A stretch of 13,077 bases of DNA from CAYOHG01 sp964465125 (lineage in GTDB: Bacteria; Planctomycetota; Phycisphaerae; UBA1845; Fen-1342): assembly GCA_964465125.1 (NCBI GenBank), contig CAYXIO010000081.1, positions 1 through 13,077 of the forward strand. Reading direction: 5' to 3'. The position numbers were made by a program, and so were the translations under genes. How positions within the stretch are numbered: the stretch's first letter is position 1; every line of letters begins with the position of its first letter. Positions 1 through 7,200 of this stretch are shown here, in pieces. The notes beneath the pieces are model-generated. The model saw only the letters and a program-made list of their open reading frames with translations, was not told the origin of the DNA and did no database searches.

Positions 1-48
1 TCGAACCGTCGAGGTCTGGTACGCGTTACCGAACGCGCGCCGGTTCGA
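1..48 (-). other. Nested inverted repeats downstream of tRNA-Asn
   Basis: TCGAACC at 1-7 is the exact reverse complement of 42-48. Inside it, CGCGTT (22-27) and AACGCG (32-37) form a perfect 6-bp stem with a 4-nt loop. On the minus strand this lies 17 nt beyond the end of the tRNA, after a short T run (about 59-63 read in reverse), so it could end or shape the 3' end of the tRNA-Asn transcript. It has no T tract after the stem, so a classical intrinsic terminator is not shown. Confidence 0.3.
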
Positions 49-76
49 GGACTGGCACAAAAAGCTCCCCGAGTAG
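2..76 (+). CDS. Possible 3' end of a protein-coding gene (partial)
   Basis: Frame 2 is open from the window edge to a TAG at 74-76. The 24 residues end in ARRFEDWHKKLPE and contain Trp, Tyr, Phe and His in a protein-like mix. About 21 of 24 codons end in G or C, as in the real genes nearby. The last four codons lie inside the tRNA-Asn gene, which is on the other strand, and the stop codon falls in the tRNA's acceptor/T-arm region. I do not recognise the family and cannot assign a function. The alternative is a chance open frame: the fragment is short and the same DNA holds inverted repeats (1-7/42-48 and 22-37) that could serve the tRNA transcript instead. Confidence 0.4.
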   Translation, partial: RTVEVWYALPNARRFEDWHKKLPE

Positions 77-136
77 GACTCGAACCTACAACAAACCGGT
101 TAACAGCCGGTTGCTCTACCATTGAGCTATCGGGGA
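65..136 (-). tRNA. tRNA-Asn (anticodon GUU)
   Basis: The minus strand folds as a full cloverleaf. The acceptor stem TCCCCGA pairs with TCGGGGA over 7 bp, with G as discriminator. The D-arm is GCTC...GAGC, and the anticodon loop CTGTTAA reads GTT between the paired stem halves ACCGG and CCGGT. The T-arm carries the usual GTTCGAGTC. The 3' CCA is not encoded, because CTT follows the discriminator, so it must be added after transcription. The tRNA reads in the same direction as the glycosyltransferase gene upstream, but about 265 bp of repeats lie between them. Confidence 0.96.
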
Positions 137-247
137 TTCGCCACGCCCGCCGGCCGGCCGCCGGAAGGCGCGGGAGGATAGTCTAGCCCGGCCCGCGGCA
201 CAGTCAACAGCACGCGACGGGCCGCAGGGCCGGTGCGGAAGCTCGGG

Positions 248-375
248 GGAGGAAACGGAGCGACGAAGGAACGGAGCGACGGGTGAACGGCGGGACGAAG
301 GAACGCGGCGACTAAGGAACGGGAAGACGAAGGAACGGCGGGGCGAAGGAACGGGAAGACGAAGGAACGGTGGGA
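248..375. repeat. Eight tandem 16-bp purine-rich repeats
   Basis: Eight consecutive units of exactly 16 bp start at 248, 264, 280, 296, 312, 328, 344 and 360. The consensus is close to CGAAGGAACGGNNNGA. The first and third copies are the most diverged, and units 5 and 7 are nearly identical (ACGGGAAGA ends). The strand shown is strongly purine-rich. Because 16 is not a multiple of 3, any reading frame through the array cycles, and the minus strand stays open in several frames, giving Ser/Phe/Arg/Pro-rich nonsense peptides. The array fills most of the 137-401 spacer between the glycosyltransferase stop and the tRNA-Asn. Its function is unknown; slipped-strand expansion is the simplest origin. 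Confidence 0.85.
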
Positions 376-401
376 CAACGACAGCCGACCGCCCCACCGC
401 T

Positions 402-2384
402 TCACGGCCCGGACCGCCGGTAGCACTCGATCTCGAGGACCTGAAGGTCGTAGCCCCACTTCCGTTGAAGCACCGTGCGCGCGAGCGAAGGCGATCCGGG
501 CGTCGGCGAAGACGCGCCGATCGCCGCCAGGGTCGGCGGGCCGAATCGCTCGTCCAACGCCGCCCGATACCCATCCAGCAGCTCGGCGAAGTGGCGCGTG
601 GGCGTGCCGGCGGCCGTCCGCAGGTCGGCGTAGCCGTTGAAGAGCCGCTCGAACTCCACGCCGCGGTAGATCACCAGCCAGACGCGCCCGGTGGACTGCA
701 CCGTCGCGGACGGAGCCGACGAGAGCCGGGCCGCGGTGATCCATTTGTCCGGCGGGGGGACGAACTCCGGTGCGGCCGGCAGCAGCGAATGCATGTAGTA
801 TAGGAATGCAGCCCCGTCGCCCTTCCACACGCCGGCGTAGGGCGCGAACGTCGTCTGGTCGTCGCGCGCCATGAAGATCAATACGCGGTCGTGCGGCGAA
901 ACCAGCGCGGAAAGCTCCCGAATTACCCGCCGACAAGCCGCGTTGGCGTCTTTCTTGAACGGCTCGATCACGTCGCGGACCATGCCGCCGGCGCATACGA
1001 GCGCGAAGCCGCCGGCGGCGAGGTACAGCAGCCGGCGCCGGTCGCTGCCGGGCAGAACTCGCTCGGCTCGGCGCATCAGCCCCGGCGTTCGGCGTCGCAG
1101 CCAGTCTCCCAGCGGCCGGGCGAAACGCTGGATCAGCGCGAACAGCCCGACCGCGGCAAGCAGGCAGATGGCCGGCGCCAGAAACTGCGAGACGCGCGCC
1201 GACCCGCCGTAGGGATACTTGTGCAGCAGCGCAGCGATGAAATTCAGCGGCACGGGCGAGAGCAGGAGCAGCAGCAGCTCACGGCGTGTCCGCCAGAGCG
1301 TAACGATGCCGGAAAAGACCAGCACGGTGGTCAGGATGCTGCCGCCGTTGCGTCCGCCGATCGGGTAGGCCATCAGGTTGCCGATGTGCGACTCGACCAG
1401 CCACCAGGCGAACCGCAACGGGCGATCGATCGGGGGGAAGGTCTCCGTCCACATGGGAATCTCAGCGGTTTTCGCGCCGGCGGCGGCGTGCGGACCGCCG
1501 TAGGTGTGCCACATGACCGCGAAGCTGCCGCAGATGGCCAGGCCGTAGACGATCCAGCCGACGAGCGCGGGCGTGGAGTAGCGTCGCGCCAGCAGGACCG
1601 TCAGCGTGAGGCCGATTCCGCCTCCGACGAACGCGGCCGGATACGAGCACCAGACGCACGCACCGGCGGCGAGGCCGAGCAGCAGCCAGCGCAACAGGTC
1701 GCCCGGCCGCGCGAGCACGTCGCGCGCCAGCCAGAGCAGGAGCACCGCGACGAACAGGTCCGTGGCGTAAGGCTTGACCTCGACGGCGTGGCGGATCGGG
1801 TAATAGGCGGCCGCCAGGAACCCGACGGCCAGCAGCGTTACGCGCGGCCCGAAGTCGCGTGCCATGAAACGCCAGAAAAGGACCAGCGCGGCGCATCCAC
1901 ACAGCAGCGGGAACAGCCGGACCGCCCATTCGGACGTGCCCAGCGCGCGTGCGGCGGCGAGCTCGACGGCCATGAAGGCGAGCGGGACGAACTGGCGGTA
2001 GGTCAGCGGGTCGAAGAGCTGGCCGAAGTCGCGGATGAGCAGGTCGATGGCGACGAACGCCTCATCGCCCCAGAGCGGGAAGCGCAGGGCGTAGCGCAAC
2101 AGCCTTGCGGCCATGCCAAGGACGAGCAGCAGCACTGCCCATCGGCTGATTGACAAGAGCTTGCGGCGGCCGGTGCGGGGCGGAACGCTCGTCAAAGGTT
2201 TTTGCCGGGTCTGGGGTGTCGTCAATGATCGCGGCCTTGGCGCGGCTGCGCGCGCGTGATGGTCACGCGGCGATGCTAGCCGGTCCACGGACGGGACGCC
2301 AGCAGACGAGCCGGGCGGCCGGCTGGCGGCGCGGAATACACCTACTGGACCGGCGGCGGCACGGGTGAGGGCGGTGCGGGCCAT
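402..2384 (-). CDS. GT39/ArnT-like integral membrane glycosyltransferase
   Basis: The product is a polytopic membrane protein of the GT-C fold, of the PMT_2/ArnT kind. Such enzymes move a sugar from a polyprenyl-phosphate donor to a protein or lipid on the outer face of the membrane. The first hydrophobic helix (about residues 82-98) is followed by FPLWGDEAFVAIDLL, whose Asp107-Glu108 is the acidic pair expected in the first extracytoplasmic loop. About ten hydrophobic segments follow to roughly residue 470, including AYYPIRHAVEVKPYATDL, then a soluble C-terminal domain of about 190 residues. The start is uncertain. The ATG at 2384 gives 660 aa, but residues 1-75 are Ala/Pro/Arg-rich with no SD-like site. 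TTG codons at 2225 and 2195 would give lengths nearer the core family. The acceptor is unknown and no lipid-carrier or export genes are adjacent. Confidence 0.85.
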   Translation of the reverse strand: MARTALTRAAAGPVGVFRAASRPPGSSAGVPSVDRLASPRDHHARAAAPRPRSLTTPQTRQKPLTSVPPRTGRRKLLSISRWAVLLLVLGMAARLLRYALRFPLWGDEAFVAIDLLIRDFGQLFDPLTYRQFVPLAFMAVELAAARALGTSEWAVRLFPLLCGCAALVLFWRFMARDFGPRVTLLAVGFLAAAYYPIRHAVEVKPYATDLFVAVLLLWLARDVLARPGDLLRWLLLGLAAGACVWCSYPAAFVGGGIGLTLTVLLARRYSTPALVGWIVYGLAICGSFAVMWHTYGGPHAAAGAKTAEIPMWTETFPPIDRPLRFAWWLVESHIGNLMAYPIGGRNGGSILTTVLVFSGIVTLWRTRRELLLLLLSPVPLNFIAALLHKYPYGGSARVSQFLAPAICLLAAVGLFALIQRFARPLGDWLRRRTPGLMRRAERVLPGSDRRRLLYLAAGGFALVCAGGMVRDVIEPFKKDANAACRRVIRELSALVSPHDRVLIFMARDDQTTFAPYAGVWKGDGAAFLYYMHSLLPAAPEFVPPPDKWITAARLSSAPSATVQSTGRVWLVIYRGVEFERLFNGYADLRTAAGTPTRHFAELLDGYRAALDERFGPPTLAAIGASSPTPGSPSLARTVLQRKWGYDLQVLEIECYRRSGP

Positions 2385-2393
2385 GCGGAGTTC

Positions 2394-2441
2394 CGCCCCG
2401 AAGGGGCAGTTCAGCGTCAGCCCAGGGCAACGCGCTGGGTT
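2394..2441. repeat. Paired-palindrome intergenic repeat element
   Basis: Two hairpins stand side by side. GCCCC-GAA-GGGGC (about 2395-2407) is followed within 15 bp by an AGCCCAGGGC...GCGCTGGGTT inverted repeat (about 2419-2441). I recall the pairing of a CCCC/GGGG palindrome with a CCCAGGG/CCTGGG-type palindrome as a dispersed intergenic pattern in planctomycete and related genomes. Only one copy is in the window, so dispersal here is inference. Confidence 0.5.
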
Positions 2442-2461
2442 GTCTGTCCCGCCCGGGGTAG

Positions 2462-2480
2462 CGCGGGAGTTTTGCCCGCG
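2462..2480. repeat. Hairpin, 6-bp GC stem with T-rich loop
   Basis: CGCGGG (2462-2467) pairs exactly with CCCGCG (2475-2480) around the loop AGTTTTG. It lies between the DUF1015 and glycosyltransferase genes. The T run is in the loop, not after the stem, so it does not look like an intrinsic terminator. Confidence 0.4.
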
Positions 2481-2534
2481 AATCTGACCCCCAATCTATC
2501 AGGTCGCGGTTGGATTCGTACGCAGAACCGCATG

Positions 2535-2588
2535 CCTACGCCGCGGACGGCGAAAGCATGCCACCTGCCACGCGCGACGAAAGCGTGT
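2535..2588. repeat. Degenerate 27-bp tandem repeat (two copies)
   Basis: CGAAAGC at 2551-2557 recurs at 2578-2584, exactly 27 bp later. The flanks match at about half of positions, including the CACG/GCGG cores before it and TG after it. On the minus strand the period reads as a 9-residue echo (RHAFVARGR / WHAFAVRGV), which is a shadow of the repeat and not a gene. A weaker third copy may overlap the hairpin at 2601. Confidence 0.35.
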
Positions 2589-2600
2589 CGCCCTACGCGC

Positions 2601-2617
2601 ACTGCCGACACGGCAGT
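2601..2617. repeat. Perfect 7-bp stem hairpin (ACTGCCG/CGGCAGT)
   Basis: ACTGCCG-ACA-CGGCAGT is a perfect inverted repeat with a 3-nt loop. It lies about 90 bp beyond the stop of the DUF1015 gene. It could slow polymerase reading in the minus direction but has no T tract on either side. Confidence 0.45.
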
Positions 2618-2635
2618 GGCACCCGGATACCCGAG

Positions 2636-2698
2636 TCCACCGGTTGAGAATCCGTGCCACGGTCAGTCCGACCGGTTGAAAACCCGCGCCACAGTCAA
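2636..2698. repeat. Direct repeat, about 31 bp, two copies
   Basis: Two adjacent copies begin at 2636 and 2667. Each runs TCC(N)ACCGGTTGA, then a GAA/AAA variant, then CCGYGCCAC(G/A)GTCA. They differ by one inserted base and a handful of substitutions. The pair ends about 10 bp before the DUF1015 stop codon. It looks like a local duplication or the edge of a longer dispersed repeat. Confidence 0.55.
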
Positions 2699-2708
2699 GC
2701 GCGCTGCT

Positions 2709-3998
2709 CTACGGCGCGAGCGAGTGCACGATCAGTCCGCTGGCGAGTTTCGGATAGAAGAACGTGCTTTTCTGCGGCATCAGGTCGCCCGCCGAGCAGA
2801 CGTCGCTCATTTCCTTCATGGTGGTGGGCTGCATCAGGAACGCGCAGCCGGAGCTGCTGCGGGTCTCGTCGACCGCCGCCGCCGCCGACTTGACGTAGTG
2901 CACCTCCGGCGCCGTTCCGCCGCAATGCTTGAGGGTGATGACGCGGTCGAGCAGCCAGGCGTGCAGGAAGGCGAGCCCCAGGCGTCGCCAGGCGGGGCTG
3001 TGCTTGGGCTCGCAGGCGTCGAGCAGCGCGGGGTTGCGCGGCCGTACGCTGCAATAGGCGTTGTCGGCGGCGCTGAAGAATCCGACGGCCTGCGGGCCGT
3101 GCGCTGCGAGGGCGGCGGGCACGTCGTCCGCCCGCGCGACGCGCAGCGGCTGAATCTCGAGCTCGGCCTCGCGCGACAACGCCGACGACGAGAGCGCCAC
3201 CTTCGGCAGCACGCGATGCGTCGGCAGAATCAGCAGGCCGGCGTCCTCCATGGCGCACAGAACGCACAGCACGAAGTTCGCCGGATGCTCGGCGGGCAGC
3301 GCTCCCTGCTGCGAGATCAGCCAGTCGCGATAGAGCATCGCAGTGCCGTAGCGGTGGTGTCCGTCGGCGATGTAGACCTGTTTGTCGGCCATCAAGCGGG
3401 TGACATGCTTCAGCACGTCGGGCTGGGTGACGGCCCAGACGCGGTTTTCGGTCGCGTCGAGCCCGCCTTCGAGGATCGGCTCGCCGAGCGACACTTCGAG
3501 CCTCTCGGCGACGACATTGGCACTGTCGGGATAGAGCCCGAAGATCGGGCTGAGCTGGGCGTGCGTCGCTTTCATCAGCGCCAGCCGATCCTCCTTCGGC
3601 CCGCCGAAGGTCTGCTCATGCGGGAAGACGCTGCCCTGACCGAAGGGCTCGAGGCGCAGCCGGGCGAAGAATTTCTTGCGGGTGAACTTGCGGCCGGCGT
3701 GCTCGAAGGACTGGTGATAGACGTAGAGCGCGGGTTTCTCGTCGCGGCGCAGCGCGCCCTCGGCCAGCCAGGCATCCAGCAGCCGCTTCGCGCCCTGATA
3801 CGCTTCAGGCGGGCCGGCGTGCTTGGGCGGAACGTGCGGCAGGTCGATCGCGACAAAGTTGTGCGCGTCGCGCTGGAGCAGGGCCTGCTTGTCGGCGGCG
3901 TCGAGCACGTCGTAGGGCGGCGCGAGGCGCGTGCCGACGTTTCTGCCCGCGGGCGTCGTGGCATATCGGAAGGCGGAAAACGGCTGGATTGTGCACAT
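2709..3998 (-). CDS. DUF1015 family protein
   Basis: The 429-residue product is a member of the DUF1015 (COG4198) family, conserved in many bacteria and archaea but without an established biochemical role. The family signature is plain: residues 210-217 read IADGHHRY, the hallmark His-His motif, and the N-terminus MCTIQPFSAFRY followed by LAPPYDVL is typical. I chose the ATG at 3998 and not the in-frame GTG at 4031, because family members start just before the (I/V)xPFxAxR segment. A purine stretch AGAAAG about 11 nt upstream is a weak ribosome site. A perfect TATAAT lies about 90 nt upstream on the same strand. Nothing in the sequence supports a specific substrate; a small-molecule enzyme or binding role is speculation. 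The gene is the only coding unit between two spacers. Confidence 0.92.
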   Translation of the reverse strand: MCTIQPFSAFRYATTPAGRNVGTRLAPPYDVLDAADKQALLQRDAHNFVAIDLPHVPPKHAGPPEAYQGAKRLLDAWLAEGALRRDEKPALYVYHQSFEHAGRKFTRKKFFARLRLEPFGQGSVFPHEQTFGGPKEDRLALMKATHAQLSPIFGLYPDSANVVAERLEVSLGEPILEGGLDATENRVWAVTQPDVLKHVTRLMADKQVYIADGHHRYGTAMLYRDWLISQQGALPAEHPANFVLCVLCAMEDAGLLILPTHRVLPKVALSSSALSREAELEIQPLRVARADDVPAALAAHGPQAVGFFSAADNAYCSVRPRNPALLDACEPKHSPAWRRLGLAFLHAWLLDRVITLKHCGGTAPEVHYVKSAAAAVDETRSSSGCAFLMQPTTMKEMSDVCSAGDLMPQKSTFFYPKLASGLIVHSLAP

Positions 3999-4086
3999 CG
4001 TCGGGTCGCTTTCTTGGCGAGATTCGTCCACTCAGATGCTCGCAACGGTCTCAGGCGCGCTGCCTGCGATCGCGGGCGCGGGTTGG

Positions 4087-4092
4087 ATTATA
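4087..4092 (-). promoter_or_regulatory. Candidate -10 box for the DUF1015 gene
   Basis: The minus strand reads a perfect TATAAT here (ATTATA on the plus strand), in a locally A/T-rich patch of otherwise GC-rich DNA. Transcription would start about 80 nt before the chosen ATG at 3998. No good -35 sits at 16-18 bp (the best are TTCGTC or TTTCGT), so the assignment rests on the -10 alone. Confidence 0.4.
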
Positions 4093-4167
4093 AGTCATTG
4101 CGATTACTGGACGAAACGCCGATCGTGGAGATTCCCGGACCCGTCCAAAACGGGCCGTAGGCTGCGA

Positions 4168-4196
4168 TTGACTCGACAGTTACGAGCATCTAGAGT
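4168..4196 (+). promoter_or_regulatory. Candidate sigma70-type promoter for the FG-GAP lipoprotein
   Basis: TTGACT (4168-4173, 5 of 6 to the -35 consensus) and TAGAGT (4191-4196, 4 of 6 to the -10) are separated by exactly 17 bp. The predicted start near 4203 gives an untranslated leader of about 87 nt before the ATG at 4290. Together with the minus-strand TATAAT at 4087 it would make this a divergent control region. Confidence 0.5.
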
Positions 4197-4275
4197 GTGT
4201 TCGGCGGGGAGCAATCGCCAGGGCGACCCCGTGGCAATATTGTCCTCCGGCATCTTCTGACACACCCGGCCCATT

Positions 4276-4280
4276 GGAGG
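4276..4280 (+). promoter_or_regulatory. Shine-Dalgarno GGAGG of the FG-GAP lipoprotein
   Basis: GGAGG lies 9 nt before the ATG at 4290. It decides the start, since the frame is open from further upstream (4197), and the ATG it serves begins a clear signal peptide. Confidence 0.8.
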
Positions 4281-4289
4281 TTGCGGTCA

Positions 4290-7200
4290 ATGTTGACACG
4301 CACATTCCGAACCCCCCTTCTCCTCGCGGTACTTGGACTTGGCACGACGATCGGACTCATGGTCGGCGGATGCCCGCAGGTCCAGGTCCCCAACACCTCG
4401 GGGCAGACGGACAACGACAACTCGACAAGCGACAGCTCCGGCGGCTCGAACAACGGAACGAGCGACGAGGTGCCGCGACCGATCCCGCCGGTCGTCGTCG
4501 ACGAGACGACCACCACCGGGGGCTCCAGTGTTCCTGTGGACAACACCGGCAGCGGCGGGGGCGACGGAAGCGGCAGCGGCGGCGGCTCGGCGGGCGCGTC
4601 CGCGGTCGTGATTCTCACGCCGTCGGACGATCTTCGCCTGCGGCCCGGCTCCTTCGTGACCATTTCCTATGAACTGGTCGACGCGACCGGCGCCGTGACC
4701 GCCAACGAGCTCCTGCTGGCGCGTGACAACGACAGCGACGGCGTTCCGGACGGCGCCCCGGTTCAGGTCAAGGCGATCAGCAAAGACGCCGGCGTCGGCT
4801 CGTACAACTACAACACCAGCGACGCGAATGCGTTTCTCTCCAACGGCTTCGGGCGATTCGTGTTTGGGCTGCGCACGACTCAGCAGGACGGCACCGTCGA
4901 CGAGGTCTACGCGCCCGGAACAGTCACGATCGACGCCGCCGCCCCCACCGGCATCTGGCTCATTCCCAACGAGGACAGCCTGCTGGCGCAGGACACGATC
5001 TGGCCGATCCAATTGACGACCGAGGATAACTCCTCGCACACCGTGCGAATCGTGCTGGATGCCGACCTGATTCCCGCGAACGGCAATGAGTTCGAGCTGA
5101 TCGGCAGCACGACGTTTGGCTCCGGCACGGGCACGCGCAGCTTCAGCCCGTCGCTCGCGACGATTCCGACCGGCACCTTCAACTACTACGTCGAGCTCAG
5201 CGACGGCATCGACCCGACCACGGCCTTCTACGTCAACAATGCGGCGACCGGCGGCACGCTCAAGCTGGCGATCACGACCCGCTTGATCGGCGCGTTTGAT
5301 TTGAACCAGCTCAGCGACAGCCCGCGCGGCGCCATTCTCCAGGGCTTCAACCCCAACGACCTGGCGGGCAGCGCGCTGACCGGCGTGCCCGACATCGACG
5401 GCGACGGCGACGACGAAATGATCATCGTCTCGCGCTTCGGCAAGCCCTACAACATCACCACCAACCCCAGCGGCACGAATCCGGTCGGCTTTGGCGAGGC
5501 CTACATGGTCTACGGGAGCTCGTCCACGCTTCGGGGAATTCACCCGTTGAACGCGGTCGGCAGCGGCAACGTGTCCGGCCTGGCCTTCGCCGGCATCCGC
5601 ACGCCGATCAACGTGTTGCCCGGCAATGCCAGCGTCGGCTGGACCGCCGGAATCTCGGATGTGACCGTGGTTCCCGACATGGACGGCGACGGCCTGCCTG
5701 AGCTGGTGTTCAGCTTCCCGCGCGTCGAGTCGATCTGCCTCGGCCAAGCCGCAACCGCCGTGGCCCATCCCGACCTGGTTCCGGATGGCAGCATCGGCGG
5801 GATCGGCACGCTTGAGTATGACGCCTACTACGGCCTGTTCCCCGTCTGGCATTCCAACGAGGCGCAGTTCGCCCGCGGCGGCGTGGTGATCGTCTCCAGC
5901 AGCAACAACATCCTGACGAATCCCAACGTCACCAACCGCAAGGACGACCGCGTTTTCGATCTGCACGAAGCCGGACAGGTGTTCACGAGCATGTCGCGGC
6001 CCGGCATTGTGCCCTACATCAACAGCGACTTCTCGCCCGTGCTGGTCGAAGCCGGAATGGCGGATTGCGACGACAATCCGGACGACACCGAGCACGCGTA
6101 CGTCACCTACGGGCTCATCTGGGACACGGTGTTCGACAATCAGAGCCCCGGCGGCTTCCATCAGTCGTACACCGTGCCTTCCGCCAGCCCGCCGCTGGCC
6201 CAGGTGGCCTCGTTCCCGTTCGCGATGGTGCCGCCTTGGATCGCTTACAACTACGAGCACTGCGTGCCCGGCATGCTGCCGACCGATCCGCCCTGCGATC
6301 CCTGCGCCGACTTCGACTTCGACGGCGAAGCCGATGAATGCCACTGGCTCGACGCCTGGATCGATTGGTCGGCGATCTACGGCGTGTTCCCCTGCACGAC
6401 GCTGAGCGGCATCGGCGCGTGGAATAACGGCGGCGCCACGGTCTGGACCGGCTTCTACCAGCCCAGCAACGCCCCGCAGGCTCACAGCGTGGGCGCCCGC
6501 GTCCTCGGTCAGGCCGTCAACGACCAGTTCGGGACCTCCGTCGGCAGCGACGGAACGTTCCTGTACATCGCCGCCCGCAAGCGCACCGCCAACGGCTCGC
6601 CGTACACCACGGACGTACCCCTGCTGTCCGGCTCGCGGGCCGGCTCGGGCGTGGTGTATCAGATGCGGACGGACGCGAAGCCGAACGGTTCGCAGTACAC
6701 GCTGACCCAGCTCTGGATCGAGCCGGGGCAGGTCTGGCCGAATGTCGACGCGCAGTTGACCGGCCGCTCCGACACCTCCATCCCCGTGCCGCATCAGTAC
6801 ATCGTCGAGTCGGTCGGCTCTTCGCGGCTCGGCGGCGACGGCGACAACAACTACAACTTCTTCTACGATCAGGAATGTCCGCTGCCGTTCCTGGGCGAGG
6901 ATGAGCTGTCCGGGCCGTTCGGCGGGCTTCAGGCGCCGAACTGCATTGCTCCCTCGCAGTATCCGGTCGGCACGGCCGGTTATTACATGGATCGCGTGGC
7001 GCAGATCGTCGGCCCGCACGTCAATTCCGAGTTGGCGTTCGTCCGCGGACTGGGCGACTTCGACGGCGACGGCATCAAGGACGTGGCCATCGGCTCGGAG
7101 CGCATCAAGGCGGACGACGGCGGCGCGTTCAACGGGGCCGAGGTCGGCGGCATCTTCCTGATTTCGAGCCGTTCGACCGGCCTGGGCGGTGACTTGCTGC

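Larger units (their letters stand above)
2385..2708. other. Repeat-rich spacer with no supported gene
   Basis: This 324-bp stretch lies between the DUF1015 stop and the glycosyltransferase start, both on the minus strand. I see no convincing gene: reading frames across it are fragments or extensions of antisense shadows. Instead it holds hairpins (2394-2410, 2420-2441, 2462-2480, 2601-2617), a degenerate 27-bp repeat (about 2535-2588) and a 31-bp direct duplication (2636-2698). No clear sigma70 promoter for the glycosyltransferase was found. Confidence 0.6.

Noticed and set aside
248..375. CRISPR array
   Set aside because: Units are contiguous 16-mers with no unique spacers of 25-40 bp and no cas genes nearby.
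127..996. Minus-strand open frames through the 16-bp array
   Set aside because: The array has a period not divisible by three and keeps several frames open by composition. The frames overlap the tRNA-Asn and the 3' end of the glycosyltransferase in a wrong frame.
891..2153. Plus-strand open frame (about 420 codons) under the glycosyltransferase
   Set aside because: Gln/Arg/Asp/Glu-rich translation typical of antisense to a membrane protein; no SD and no domain.
2472..4160. Long plus-strand open frame (about 562 codons) over the DUF1015 gene
   Set aside because: Antisense shadow of a gene with the IADGHHRY signature; it also runs through intergenic repeats, as no real gene would.
4197..4289. 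Riboswitch in the lipoprotein leader
   Set aside because: The roughly 87-nt leader shows no conserved riboswitch core or long paired structure that I recognise.
4287..7019. Long open frame (about 910 codons) on the minus strand under the FG-GAP lipoprotein
   Set aside because: It is antisense to a gene with signal peptide, SD and clear motifs. High GC3 removes stops from the opposite strand; the translation is Arg/Ala/Val/Gly/Asp-rich with no domain.
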